DNA of 64,000 bases from an uncultured Oscillospiraceae bacterium (lineage in GTDB: Bacteria; Bacillota; Clostridia; Oscillospirales; Acutalibacteraceae), in the NCBI GenBank assembly GCA_900547105.1, contig URFL01000004.1:62001-126000 (forward strand). Direction: 5' to 3'. Positions 51,493 to 60,590 of this stretch are shown in pieces. The notes below the pieces were generated by a model, which searched no databases, was not told the DNA's origin, and saw only the letters and a program-made list of their open reading frames with translations. Each line of letters begins with the position of its first letter. The stretch's first letter is position 1. The position numbers were made by a program, and so were the translations under genes.

Positions 51493-51540
51493 ACTCGCCT
51501 GTCGCCCGGATGAAATTCAAACAGATAGGAGACCTTGGCA

Positions 51541-54150
51541 ATGGCAAATGACAAGCAGTACAACATCGTGGACAGCGTGGAAGCGCTGGAAGCAGCGCTG
51601 GCTCGCGTACGCGAAGCGCAGAAGATCTTCTCCACCTACACGCAGGAGCAGGTAGACAAAATCTTTAAGGCGGCGGCCACCGCAGCCAACAAAATGCGCA
51701 TCCCGCTGGCCAAACTGGCTGTCGAAGAGACCGGCATGGGCATTGTGGAAGACAAAGTGATCAAAAACCACTTCGCTTCCGAGTATATCTACAACAAATA
51801 TAAGGATGTCAAGACCTGCGGTGTGCTGGAAGAGGACAAGGCTTACGGCACCACCAAGATTGCTGAGCCGATCGGCGTTGTGGCGGCGGTTATCCCCACC
51901 ACCAACCCCACCTCGACCGCGATCTTCAAAACCCTGATCTGCCTGAAGACCCGCAACGGCATCATCATCAGCCCCCACCCCCGCGCGAAGGGCAGCACCA
52001 TCGCGGCGGCGAAGGTCGTGCTGGAAGCGGCGGTTGCGGCCGGCGCTCCCGAAGGCATCATCGGCTGGATCGACATCCCCTCGCTGGAGATGACCAACCT
52101 GCTGATGAAAGAAGCGGACATCATTCTGGCGACCGGTGGTCCCGGCATGGTGAAAGCGGCGTATTCGTCCGGTAAACCCGCGTTGGGCGTTGGCGCCGGT
52201 AACACCCCCGCCATCATCGACGACACCGCCGATCTGGTGCTGGCTGTCAACTCCATCATCCATTCCAAGACTTTCGATAACGGTATGATCTGCGCGTCCG
52301 AGCAGTCGGTCATCGTGCTGGATAAAGTGTATGCGGCGGTGAAGAAAGAATTCAAAGCCCGCGGCTGCTACTTCCTGTCCAAGGACGAAACCGAAAAAGT
52401 GCGCAAGACCATCATCATCAACGGCGCGCTGAACGCCAAGATCGTCGGTCAGTCGGCGTTCCACATTGCCGAGCTGGCGGGCGTGACGGTTCCCGAATCC
52501 ACCAAGATCCTGATCGGTGAAGTAGAGAGCGTGGACATCAGCGAAGAGTTCGCACACGAAAAACTGTCTCCGGTGCTGGCGATGTACAAAGCCAAAGATT
52601 TCGCCGACGCGCTGGACAAAGCCGAGCATCTGATTGCGGACGGCGGCTACGGCCACACCTCCTCGGTATATCTGAACGCGGTGACCGAGCGCGCGAAGCT
52701 GGACGAGTTTGCCGAGCGCATGAAGACCTGCCGTATTCTGGTCAACACCCCCTCCTCTCAGGGCGGTATCGGCGACCTGTACAACTTCAAGCTGACTCCC
52801 TCGCTGACGCTGGGCTGCGGCTCCTGGGGCGGCAACTCCGTGTCCGAAAACGTGGGTGTCAAGCACCTCATCAATATCAAGACCGTGGCCGAGAGGAGAG
52901 AGAATATGCTGTGGTTCCGTGCGCCTGAAAAGGTGTATATGAAGAAAGGCTGCCTGCCGGTCGCGCTGACCGAGCTGAAAACCGTGATGGGCAAGAAGAA
53001 AGCCTTCATCGTGACCGACTCTTTCCTGTACAAAAACGGCTACACCAAAGGCATCACCGATAAGCTGGACGAGATGGGCATCACCCACACCACCTTCTTC
53101 GATGTCGCTCCCGACCCGACGCTGGCCAGCGCCAAAGAGGGTGCCGAAGCGATGCGTGCTTTCGAGCCGGATGTTATCATCGCCGTGGGCGGTGGTTCCG
53201 CTATGGACGCCGGTAAGATCATGTGGGTGCTGTACGAGCATCCGGAAGCTGATTTTATGGATATGGCCATGCGTTTCTGCGATATCCGCAAACGTGTGTA
53301 CACCTTCCCGAAGATGGGCGAAAAAGCCTACTTCATCGCGGTGCCCACTTCGGCCGGTACCGGTTCCGAAGTGACGCCTTTCGCGGTTATCACCGACGAA
53401 AAGACCCACGTGAAATACCCGCTGGCTGACTACGAGCTGCTGCCGAAGATGGCGATCGTGGATGCGGACATGATGATGAACGCGCCCAAGGGTCTGACCT
53501 CCGCCTCCGGTATCGACGCCGTGTCCCATGGCTTGGAGGCGTATGCGTCCATGATGGCGACCGACTTCACCGATGGCTTGGCGCTGCGTTCGCTGAAAAT
53601 GATCTTCGAGTATCTGCCCCGCGCTTATGACAACGGTCCGAACGATCCGGTTGCCCGCGAGAAGATGGCGCACGCCGCCACCATGGCCGGTATGGCGTTT
53701 GCCAACGCGTTCCTGGGTGTTTGCCACTCGATGGCGCACAAGCTGGGTGCGTTCCACCACCTGCCGCACGGCGTTGCCAACGCGCTGATGCTGGACGAAG
53801 TGATGCGCTTTAACGCGGCGGAAGTTCCCGCGAAGATGGGTACCTTCCCGCAGTACGATCATCCGCATACGCTGGCTCGTTACGCCGAAGTGGCTGATTA
53901 TCTGGGTATCAAAGGCAAAAACGACAGCGAGAAGCTGGAGAACCTGATCGCGGCGATCGATGAGCTGAAAGAGCGCATCGGCATCAAAAAGACCATCCGC
54001 GACTACGGCGTGGACGAGAAATACTTCCTGGATACCCTGGATGACATGGTGGAGCAGGCGTTCGACGATCAGTGCACCGGCGCCAACCCGCGTTATCCGC
54101 TGATGAGCGAGATCAAACAAATGTATCTGAACGCCTACTACGGCAAATAA
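51541..54150 (+). CDS. adhE: Bifunctional acetaldehyde/alcohol dehydrogenase
   Basis: Converts acetyl-CoA to ethanol via acetaldehyde, reoxidising two NADH. The 869 residues comprise an N-terminal CoA-acylating aldehyde dehydrogenase (1-440: AAVIPTTNPTSTAIFKTLI, GGPGMVKAAYSSGKPALGVG, the catalytic cysteine in FDNGMICASEQSVI) and a C-terminal iron-dependent alcohol dehydrogenase (450-869: IIAVGGGSAMDAGKIMW, PTSAGTGSEVTPFAVITD, HSMAHKLGAFHHLPHGVANALML with iron-ligand histidines). ATG 51541 has AGGAG upstream. It heads an uninterrupted run of six genes to the hydrogenase, with a Rex site in front. Confidence 0.96.
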   Translation: MANDKQYNIVDSVEALEAALARVREAQKIFSTYTQEQVDKIFKAAATAANKMRIPLAKLAVEETGMGIVEDKVIKNHFASEYIYNKYKDVKTCGVLEEDKAYGTTKIAEPIGVVAAVIPTTNPTSTAIFKTLICLKTRNGIIISPHPRAKGSTIAAAKVVLEAAVAAGAPEGIIGWIDIPSLEMTNLLMKEADIILATGGPGMVKAAYSSGKPALGVGAGNTPAIIDDTADLVLAVNSIIHSKTFDNGMICASEQSVIVLDKVYAAVKKEFKARGCYFLSKDETEKVRKTIIINGALNAKIVGQSAFHIAELAGVTVPESTKILIGEVESVDISEEFAHEKLSPVLAMYKAKDFADALDKAEHLIADGGYGHTSSVYLNAVTERAKLDEFAERMKTCRILVNTPSSQGGIGDLYNFKLTPSLTLGCGSWGGNSVSENVGVKHLINIKTVAERRENMLWFRAPEKVYMKKGCLPVALTELKTVMGKKKAFIVTDSFLYKNGYTKGITDKLDEMGITHTTFFDVAPDPTLASAKEGAEAMRAFEPDVIIAVGGGSAMDAGKIMWVLYEHPEADFMDMAMRFCDIRKRVYTFPKMGEKAYFIAVPTSAGTGSEVTPFAVITDEKTHVKYPLADYELLPKMAIVDADMMMNAPKGLTSASGIDAVSHGLEAYASMMATDFTDGLALRSLKMIFEYLPRAYDNGPNDPVAREKMAHAATMAGMAFANAFLGVCHSMAHKLGAFHHLPHGVANALMLDEVMRFNAAEVPAKMGTFPQYDHPHTLARYAEVADYLGIKGKNDSEKLENLIAAIDELKERIGIKKTIRDYGVDEKYFLDTLDDMVEQAFDDQCTGANPRYPLMSEIKQMYLNAYYGK

Positions 54151-54166
54151 AAGGAGGAAGCGCTTT

Positions 54167-54916
54167 ATGAAACTGGACAAAGTGATTGCGGTTCGCACCG
54201 ACAAAACCGTCTATCGCGACGGCGACCTGGCAATCAAAGTGTTTAACGAAGATTACTCCAAGGCGGATGTCCTGAACGAGGCGCTGAACCAGGCGCGCGT
54301 GGAGGAAACCGGTCTGAACGTGCCCAAAGTGGTGGAAGTGACCAAGCTGGATGGCAAATGGGCGATCGTGACCCAGTTTATCCCCGGCAAAACGCTGGAT
54401 GCGCTGATGAAAGAGCATCCGGAGAAAAAAGACGAGTATCTGAATCTGTTCGTGGATCTGCAGCTGCGGGTCCATCAGCAGAAAGCTCCCCTGCTGAACA
54501 AGCTGAAGGACAAAATGAACCGTAAGATCGCGGAAACCACACTGGACGCGACCACCCGGTATGAGCTGCACACCCGTCTGGAAGGTATGCCCAAGCACAA
54601 CAAAGTGTGCCACGGCGACTTCAACCCCAGCAACATCATTATCACCGAGGACGGCACCGCGTATATCCTCGACTGGTCGCACGCGACCCAGGGCAACGCG
54701 AGTGCGGATGTGGCGCGCACCTACCTGCTGTTCCGTTTGCAGGGTGACGAGGCGTTGGCGGATCAGTATCTGGATCTGTTCTGCAAGAAGAGCGACACCG
54801 CGAAACAGTATGTGCAGCAGTGGCTGCCCATCGTGGCCGCTTCCCAGTCGGTCAAGGGCAAACCCGAGGAGCGCGAGTTCCTGCTGAACTGGGTCAACGT
54901 CGTCGATTACGAATAA
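54167..54916 (+). CDS. APH/choline-kinase-fold phosphotransferase
   Basis: A 249-residue protein with the aminoglycoside-phosphotransferase/kinase fold. An N-lobe with DGDLAIKVFNEDYSKADVLNEA carries the ATP-binding lysine and glutamate, FIPGKTLDALM is the hinge, and the catalytic loop is VCHGDFNPSNIIITEDG, with DWSHATQGNASADVAR as the metal-binding aspartate. The substrate is unknown; drug resistance is unlikely given the setting. It sits 16 bases after adhE with its own AAAGGAGG, in an operon that also encodes a PP2C-type phosphatase, so it may be the opposing kinase of a signalling pair. That role is inference. Confidence 0.8.
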   Translation: MKLDKVIAVRTDKTVYRDGDLAIKVFNEDYSKADVLNEALNQARVEETGLNVPKVVEVTKLDGKWAIVTQFIPGKTLDALMKEHPEKKDEYLNLFVDLQLRVHQQKAPLLNKLKDKMNRKIAETTLDATTRYELHTRLEGMPKHNKVCHGDFNPSNIIITEDGTAYILDWSHATQGNASADVARTYLLFRLQGDEALADQYLDLFCKKSDTAKQYVQQWLPIVAASQSVKGKPEEREFLLNWVNVVDYE

Positions 54917-54949
54917 TTGCACGACACAAATAAATAAGGAGGCTATCCC

Positions 54950-55189
54950 ATGAAAGTCACTGTTTGCATCGGTAGTTCCTGTCATTTGAAAGGCTCGCGC
55001 CAGGTGGTTGAAGGTCTTCAGGCGCTGGTGGCCGAGCACAATCTGCAGGACACCGTGGATCTGCGCGGCGCCTTCTGCATGGGCAAATGCGCCGAGGGCG
55101 TGAATGTGACCGTGGACGATGTTCGTTTCTCGGTTTCGCCCGACACCGTATCGGAATTCTTTGAAAAAGAAATCCTGAGCAAAGTGTAA
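54950..55189 (+). CDS. Thioredoxin-like [2Fe-2S] ferredoxin
   Basis: A 79-residue protein of the NuoE/HndA-type [2Fe-2S] fold. Four cysteines are at CIGSSC (residues 5 and 10) and GAFCMGKC (residues 42 and 46), the spacing typical of this fold. It is too short to be a full NuoE subunit and probably passes electrons to or from the hydrogenase-like proteins downstream. Separated from them by 129 bases containing a long hairpin. The start follows AAGGAGG. Confidence 0.85.
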   Translation: MKVTVCIGSSCHLKGSRQVVEGLQALVAEHNLQDTVDLRGAFCMGKCAEGVNVTVDDVRFSVSPDTVSEFFEKEILSKV

Positions 55190-55208
55190 AACCTCCTGAA
55201 CTGTATCA

Positions 55209-55254
55209 TTGGCCAGCCCTTCTTCCTGCGACCGCGGGGAGGAGGTCTGGCTAA
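55209..55254 (+). other. Long hairpin between the 2Fe-2S gene and the sensory hydrogenase gene
   Basis: TTGGCCAGCCCTTCTTCC pairs with GGGAGGAGGTCTGGCTAA (17 of 18 positions, including three G-U pairs). TGCGGTTTGT follows, not a U-run, so it is more likely an mRNA processing or stability element or a partial attenuator than a strong terminator. Confidence 0.6.
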
Positions 55255-55318
55255 TGCGGTTTGTACGGAGCGCTTTTCGGACGGGTCTGCCCGCCCGGAC
55301 AGAAAGGACGAATACAAG

Positions 55319-56992
55319 ATGAACGAGGCTTTGCAGTCCCAGAAATCCAACTGTAAAAACTGTTACAAGTGTATCCGGCACTGCCCGGTCAAATCCATCC
55401 GTTTTTCCGGCAACGAAGCGCATATTGTCCATGACGAGTGCATTTTGTGCGGGCACTGTTTTGTGGTATGTCCGCAAAACGTCAAGCAGATTCGGTCGGA
55501 TACCGATAAAGCCCGTGCGCTGCTGCAAGGCGATGCGCCGGTGTATGTCAGCTTGGCGCCCTCTTTTATCGCGGCATTCCCCGGCGTCACCATCGATACC
55601 ATGCGGGATGCGCTGAAGCAGCTCGGCTTTGCCGACGCGGACGAAACCGCTGTGGGTGCGACCATCGTTAAAAAGCGGTACGAAGAGATGCTGCGGGAGG
55701 GTCAACAGGATGTCATCATCTCCTCCTGCTGTCATTCGGTCAATTTGCTGCTGCAAAAGCATTATCCCGAAGCGCTTCCCTTTTTGGCACAGGTGCAGTC
55801 ACCTATGCAGGCGCACTGTGCGCTGATCCGACGGGAGCATCCCGACGCCAAAACGGTTTTTGTCGGCCCCTGTTTGTCGAAAAAGGACGAAGCGGATCGC
55901 TATCCCGAGCTGGTGGATTGCGTGCTGACCTTTGAGGAGCTGGCGGCTTGGTTCGCCAGCGAAAACATTGTGCCGTCGCGCGGCGAGGATCATCGCCGCG
56001 ACAGCCGCGCACGCTTGTTCCCCACCTCCGGCGGCATTTTGAACACCATGGATCGCGAGCCGGATATCACCTATATGGTGGTGGACGGCATGGACAACTG
56101 CATTCAGGCGATTCAGGATGTGTTGAACGGCAATTTGCACCACTGCTTTATCGAAATGTCGGCTTGCGCCGGCAGCTGCATCGGTGGTCCCATCATGGAA
56201 AAACGCCGCCGTGCACCGGTGCGGGATTACATAGCCATCACCGCTGCCGCCGGACCGGACGATTTTCCGGTACAGCCGGTGGCGGCACAGGAGCTTGCAA
56301 AGCCCATCCTGTCCACCGGATTGCCCAAGGCGATGCCCGGCAGCGCCGCCATCACCGAGATCTTGCGCCAGATGGGCAAATCCAGCCCCGAGCAGGAGCT
56401 GAACTGCGGCAGCTGCGGCTATGACACCTGCCGCGAAAAAGCGATCGCGGTGCTGCAAGGCAAGGCGGATCTGTCCATGTGTCTGCCGTTCTTGAAAGAA
56501 AAGGCGGAATCCTTCTCGGACACCATCATCAAAAACACCCCCAACGGCATCATCGTGCTGAACGAGCAGCTGGAGGTGCAGGATCTCAACCGCGCGGCAT
56601 GTCAGATGTTCCATCTGCGCAGCGCTGCGGATGTGATGGGCGATCAGGTGATCCGGATTTTGGATCCGGTGCCGTTTATGGATGTGATGCAGTCGGGGCG
56701 CAATGTGCACGACCAGCGCGTCTATCTGGCGGAATACAACAAATATGTGGAGCAATCCATCATCTACGATAAGAGCTACCACATCATTATGAGCATTATG
56801 CGGGACATCACCGACGAAGAAAACGCCCGCGCGAAAAAGGAAGAGCTGAGCCGCCACACCATTGAAGTCACCGACAAGGTGATTGAAAAACAGATGCGGG
56901 TGGTGCAGGAGATCGCTTCGCTGTTGGGCGAAACGACTGCGGAAACCAAGATCGCGCTGACCAATCTGAAGGAGTCGCTGAAAGATGAATGA
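55319..56992 (+). CDS. hydS: Sensory [FeFe]-hydrogenase-like protein with PAS domain
   Basis: A 557-residue protein of the group C (HydS) kind thought to sense H2. Domain order: two [4Fe-4S] sites (CKNCYKCIRHC, residues 12-22; CILCGHCFVVC, 41-51); an H-cluster domain with SSCCHS (L1), VGPCLSKKDE (L2) and EMSACAGSCIGG (L3); a further Fe-S motif NCGSCGYDTC near residue 361; a PAS domain at about 395-490 (TPNGIIVLNEQLEVQDLNRAA); and a C-terminal helix (HTIEVTDKVIEKQMRVVQEI). Loop residues differ from catalytic enzymes (H for P after CC), fitting a sensor. Its end overlaps the phosphatase gene by eight bases. Confidence 0.87.
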   Translation: MNEALQSQKSNCKNCYKCIRHCPVKSIRFSGNEAHIVHDECILCGHCFVVCPQNVKQIRSDTDKARALLQGDAPVYVSLAPSFIAAFPGVTIDTMRDALKQLGFADADETAVGATIVKKRYEEMLREGQQDVIISSCCHSVNLLLQKHYPEALPFLAQVQSPMQAHCALIRREHPDAKTVFVGPCLSKKDEADRYPELVDCVLTFEELAAWFASENIVPSRGEDHRRDSRARLFPTSGGILNTMDREPDITYMVVDGMDNCIQAIQDVLNGNLHHCFIEMSACAGSCIGGPIMEKRRRAPVRDYIAITAAAGPDDFPVQPVAAQELAKPILSTGLPKAMPGSAAITEILRQMGKSSPEQELNCGSCGYDTCREKAIAVLQGKADLSMCLPFLKEKAESFSDTIIKNTPNGIIVLNEQLEVQDLNRAACQMFHLRSAADVMGDQVIRILDPVPFMDVMQSGRNVHDQRVYLAEYNKYVEQSIIYDKSYHIIMSIMRDITDEENARAKKEELSRHTIEVTDKVIEKQMRVVQEIASLLGETTAETKIALTNLKESLKDE

Positions 56993-58163
56993 TCTGTGTA
57001 CCGATATTGGCTACCACAGCCTGTATAAGCACGGCGAGCAGCTCTGCGGCGACCATATTGAAGTGATCGAGCAGGACGACAATTCTCTGGTGATGGTGCT
57101 GGCGGACGGACTGGGCAGCGGCGTAAAAGCCTGCATTTTGTCCACCCTCACCGCCACCATTATCTCCACCATGATGGCCAATTCCATGAAGGTGGAGGAT
57201 TGCGTGGCGACCATTGCCGCCACCCTGCCGGTATGCGATGTGCGCAAGGTGGCGTATTCCACCTTCACCATTATCCGCGTATCCCCCAATCGGCAGCAGG
57301 CGGAGATCATTCAATATGACAACCCGCATGTGATCCTGCTGCGCAACGGCAAAAACGTTGTGTATCCCGAAACCGCGATGGAGATCGGCGGCAAAACCAT
57401 CTACCAGTCGCGCATTGATCTGCAGGAAAACGATGTGTTCATCGCGATGAGCGACGGCGCGATCTACGCGGGCGTGGAAAAATCGCTGAACTATGGCTGG
57501 CAGCGGGACAACATCATCGACTTTATGGAAACCATGTACGATGAAAACTTTACCGCCAAAACGCTCAGCACCATTTTGCTGGACGAATGCAACAAGCTGT
57601 ATGAGGATCAGCCCGGCGATGACACCACCGTTTGCACCATCAAGCTGCGGCAGCGCAAGCCGATGAATCTGATGATCGGGCCGCCGTCCGATCCCGCGGA
57701 TGTGCCCAAGATGATGTCGCTGTTCTTCTCCAAAGAGGGCAAGCACATTGTGTGCGGCGGCACCACCTCCACGCTGGCAGCGGAATTTCTCGGCAAAGAG
57801 ATCGACACCGGACTGCCGGTGTATGTGGATCCGGACATCCCCCCTATTTCCAAAATCGAGGGAGTGGATCTGGTGACCGAAGGGGTCATCACGGTCAGCC
57901 GGGTGCTGCAATACGCACAAAACTATTTGGAAAACAACGACAGCTACACCCAGTGGAGCTATAAAAAAGATGGCGCGTCGCTGATTGCGCGGATGCTGTT
58001 TGAAGAAGCGACCGACATCAATTTCTTTGTGGGACGCGCGGTCAACCCCGCGCACCAGAACCCCAATCTGCCCATCAATTTTAACATTAAAATGCGGCTG
58101 GTCGAGGAGTTGACCGATTGCCTGAAAAAGATGGGCAAGCGCATTAAAGTGAGCTATTTCTAA
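56985..58163 (+). CDS. SpoIIE-type PP2C serine phosphatase
   Basis: A 392-residue protein. Residues 1-230 form a PP2C-like domain: VLADGLGSGVKAC and MSDGAIYAG supply metal-binding aspartates, and GDDTTVCTIKL is the last motif. Residues 230-392 have no family I can name (HIVCGGTTSTLAAEFLGKEI, VDLVTEGVITVSRVLQYAQNYL). The gene overlaps hydS by eight bases and is 15 bases before hydA, so it is the likely output of the H2 sensor. The dephosphorylated target is unknown. Confidence 0.85.
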   Translation: MNDLCTDIGYHSLYKHGEQLCGDHIEVIEQDDNSLVMVLADGLGSGVKACILSTLTATIISTMMANSMKVEDCVATIAATLPVCDVRKVAYSTFTIIRVSPNRQQAEIIQYDNPHVILLRNGKNVVYPETAMEIGGKTIYQSRIDLQENDVFIAMSDGAIYAGVEKSLNYGWQRDNIIDFMETMYDENFTAKTLSTILLDECNKLYEDQPGDDTTVCTIKLRQRKPMNLMIGPPSDPADVPKMMSLFFSKEGKHIVCGGTTSTLAAEFLGKEIDTGLPVYVDPDIPPISKIEGVDLVTEGVITVSRVLQYAQNYLENNDSYTQWSYKKDGASLIARMLFEEATDINFFVGRAVNPAHQNPNLPINFNIKMRLVEELTDCLKKMGKRIKVSYF

Positions 58164-58178
58164 AGGAGTGTACAGCAA

Positions 58179-59609
58179 ATGAGAAAGTTCGACACGAAGG
58201 TACAGCATCTGAAATACAAGGTTTTGCGCGAAGTGGCGCGCTATGCCTGGAGCGACCAGCTGCTGGAAAAAATCACGGATATTCCGCAGGTGATCGTACC
58301 GGGAAAAGAAGCCACCATGCGTTGCTGCATCTATAAGGAGCGTGCCATCGTTTCCGAACGCATCAAGCTGGCAATGGGCGGCGACAAAACCAACCCCAAT
58401 GTCATCGAGGTCATCGACATTGCCTGTGACGAATGTCCGGTATCCGGCTATGATGTCACCGAATCCTGCCGCGGCTGTATTGCTCACCGGTGCGAGGATG
58501 TGTGCAAACGCGGCGCCATCACCTACGACGAGCACCAGAAAGCCCACATCGACAAATCGAAATGCGTCAACTGCGGCGCGTGCGCGCGGGTATGTCCGTA
58601 CAGCGCCATCATCAACCGCAAGCGTCCGTGCGAAAACGCCTGCAAAATCAAGGCGATCCACATGGGCGAGGACAAAGCCGCTTGCATCGACAACAGCAAG
58701 TGCATTTCCTGCGGCGCGTGCGTGTATCAATGTCCTTTCGGCGCTATCGTGGACAAATCCTTTATTCTGAATGTGATCGATCTGATCAAAAAGAGCGAGA
58801 ACAACCAGGAATACAAGGTGTATGCGGTGATCGCGCCGTCCATTTCCAGCCAGTTCAGCTATGCCAAGCTGGGTCAGGTCATCACCGGCATTGAAAAGCT
58901 CGGCTTTTACCATGTGGTGGAAGCGGCGCTGGGCGCGGATATGGTCGCTTTTTCCGAATCGCGTGAGCTGACCGAGCGGGACGACTTTATGACCAGCAGC
59001 TGCTGCCCGGCGTTTGTGGACTACATCCATAAGGCGTTCCCGGATCTGGCGGAGCATATTTCCATCAATCTGTCCCCCGCCGCCGCCATTGCCAAATACA
59101 TTAAAGAAACCGACGAAGGCGCCAAGGTCGTGTTCATCGGGCCGTGCACCGCGAAGAAAATGGAATTCCAAAAAGAGGAAGTGCGCCCGTATATCGACAG
59201 CGTGATCACCTTTGAAGAGCTGCAGGCGCTGTTTGACAGCCGTGATCTCGACATCACCACGCTGGAAGAGGGCGTGCTGAACAACGCGTCCTACTACGGC
59301 CGTATCTTCGCGCGCAGCGGCGGCTTGGCGGATGCGGTGCAGCAGGCGCTGAAAGAGCAGAATCTGGACGAAAAGCACATTTACGACCCCATCTCCTGCG
59401 ACGGTATCGAAGCCTGCCGCGTGGCGCTGCTGAAAGCCTCCAAAGGCGTGCTGCCCAACAATTTTGTGGAGGGTATGGCGTGCTCCGGCGGCTGCATCGG
59501 CGGTGCGGGCTGTCTGACCCACGGCGAAAAGAACAAGAGCGATGTGGACAAGTACGGTATGGAAGCATACGAAAAAACCATTAGCGACGCGATCAGCGTG
59601 CTGAAATAA
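58179..59609 (+). CDS. hydA: [FeFe] hydrogenase, group B type
   Basis: A monomeric ferredoxin-linked hydrogenase of 476 residues. The N-terminal 190 residues are cysteine-rich (CDECPVSGYDVTESCRGC; CVNCGACARVCP; CISCGACVYQCP), binding several [4Fe-4S] clusters. The H-cluster domain follows with SSCCPAFV (L1), IGPCTAKKMEF (L2) and EGMACSGGCIGGAG (L3), all ligands intact, so it should be catalytic and produce or take up H2. It ends the adhE-kinase-ferredoxin-hydS-phosphatase-hydA run at a strong terminator. The maturases HydE, HydF and HydG are not in the window. Confidence 0.92.
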   Translation: MRKFDTKVQHLKYKVLREVARYAWSDQLLEKITDIPQVIVPGKEATMRCCIYKERAIVSERIKLAMGGDKTNPNVIEVIDIACDECPVSGYDVTESCRGCIAHRCEDVCKRGAITYDEHQKAHIDKSKCVNCGACARVCPYSAIINRKRPCENACKIKAIHMGEDKAACIDNSKCISCGACVYQCPFGAIVDKSFILNVIDLIKKSENNQEYKVYAVIAPSISSQFSYAKLGQVITGIEKLGFYHVVEAALGADMVAFSESRELTERDDFMTSSCCPAFVDYIHKAFPDLAEHISINLSPAAAIAKYIKETDEGAKVVFIGPCTAKKMEFQKEEVRPYIDSVITFEELQALFDSRDLDITTLEEGVLNNASYYGRIFARSGGLADAVQQALKEQNLDEKHIYDPISCDGIEACRVALLKASKGVLPNNFVEGMACSGGCIGGAGCLTHGEKNKSDVDKYGMEAYEKTISDAISVLK

Positions 59610-59620
59610 GCATCTTACGC

Positions 59621-59658
59621 AAACGCGCCCGGGGCCGGTCGGCTTCGGGCGCGTTTGG
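59621..59658 (+). terminator. Terminator of the adhE-hydA operon
   Basis: AAACGCGCCCG and CGGGCGCGTTT enclose a loop with GCCG/CGGC; GGTTTGG follows. It lies 12 bases after hydA. Confidence 0.82.
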
Positions 59659-59673
59659 TTTGGGGGCGGTCGA

Positions 59674-59702
59674 TTGACATCCCCGCGGCGGTGTGGTATA
59701 AC
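59674..59702 (+). promoter_or_regulatory. Promoter of the AraC regulator
   Basis: TTGACA, 17 bases, TATAAC, 25 bases before the ATG. Confidence 0.8.
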
Positions 59703-59726
59703 CGTAATAACGAAGGAGGGGGCATC

Positions 59727-60590
59727 ATGGGCTTTACAGTGGATATTACCACGCTGGATATTCCGGAAAACATTTTGGTGAAGATGGCGCTGTTGACCAT
59801 GGAAACAGACTCCTTTTTGGGGATGCACACCCACTACACACTGGAGCTGTCCATGATTCTGGCGGGTGAGGGCGAATATCGCGTGGATGATCGGGTCTAT
59901 CCGGTCACAAGCGGTGATATTCTGCTGTTCAACAACACCGAGTTCCATGGGCTTTGGAACACCGGCGACCAACCGCTGGTCAATCTGGCGGTGGAGTTTG
60001 AGCCGCGCTTTGTCTGGTCCAACCCCACCTACACCTTTGATCAGGCGTTTTTGGCAACTTTTTTTGAGCGCAACGAGCAGTTCCAGAACAAGCTGGATCG
60101 AAACAATCCGGCGTTCCCCGCCATTCAGCGCCAGTTCACCGCGATGCAAGCCGAATTTGACCAACAGCTCCCCCGCCACGAAGCGGTCATCAAGGCCGAT
60201 CTGCTGGGCATCCTCGCGCAGCTACTGCGCCACTATGATCTGGTCGGCAGCCCCTCCGCCGGAGCGCACCACGCGGATATGGATCGCATAATGACCTATA
60301 TTGCCGAGCATTACCGCGAAACGCTGCCGCTGGCAACGCTGGCGGATATGCTGCATATGAACGAGTCGTATTTTTGCCGGGTGTTTCGCAAATGCAACGG
60401 TATCAGCCCCAAGGAATACATTGTCAAGCTGCGCATCGCGGATGCGGCGCGGCAGCTCAAGTCCTCCCCCGCCGGTGTGCTGGAGATTGCCGAGTCCTGC
60501 GGGTTCAACAGCGTATCCAATTTTTACACGGTGTTCAAACGCATCACCGGTCAAAGCCCCGCACAATATCGGTTGCATCCACTAGAATAA
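59727..60590 (+). CDS. AraC-family transcriptional regulator
   Basis: A 287-residue protein. The N-terminal cupin part (MHTHYTLELSMILAGEGEYRVDDR; GDILLFNNTEFHGLWN) senses an unknown small molecule. The C-terminal DNA-binding domain has both helix-turn-helices: LPLATLADMLHMNESYFCRVFRKC and VLEIAESCGFNSVSNFYTVFKR, ending TGQSPAQYR. ATG 59727 has GAAGGAGG upstream. A single gene with its own promoter; no obvious sugar gene adjoins, so its target is not evident. Confidence 0.87.
   Translation: MGFTVDITTLDIPENILVKMALLTMETDSFLGMHTHYTLELSMILAGEGEYRVDDRVYPVTSGDILLFNNTEFHGLWNTGDQPLVNLAVEFEPRFVWSNPTYTFDQAFLATFFERNEQFQNKLDRNNPAFPAIQRQFTAMQAEFDQQLPRHEAVIKADLLGILAQLLRHYDLVGSPSAGAHHADMDRIMTYIAEHYRETLPLATLADMLHMNESYFCRVFRKCNGISPKEYIVKLRIADAARQLKSSPAGVLEIAESCGFNSVSNFYTVFKRITGQSPAQYRLHPLE

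Noticed and set aside
54167..54916. Aminoglycoside resistance gene
   Set aside because: Only the kinase fold matches; position within a fermentation/hydrogenase operon and lack of specific resistance motifs argue against it.
55319..56992. Catalytic hydrogenase call for the 557-residue protein
   Set aside because: H-cluster loops are altered (SSCCHS, SACAGSCIGG without the usual GGxP end) and a PAS domain is attached, favouring a sensory role.
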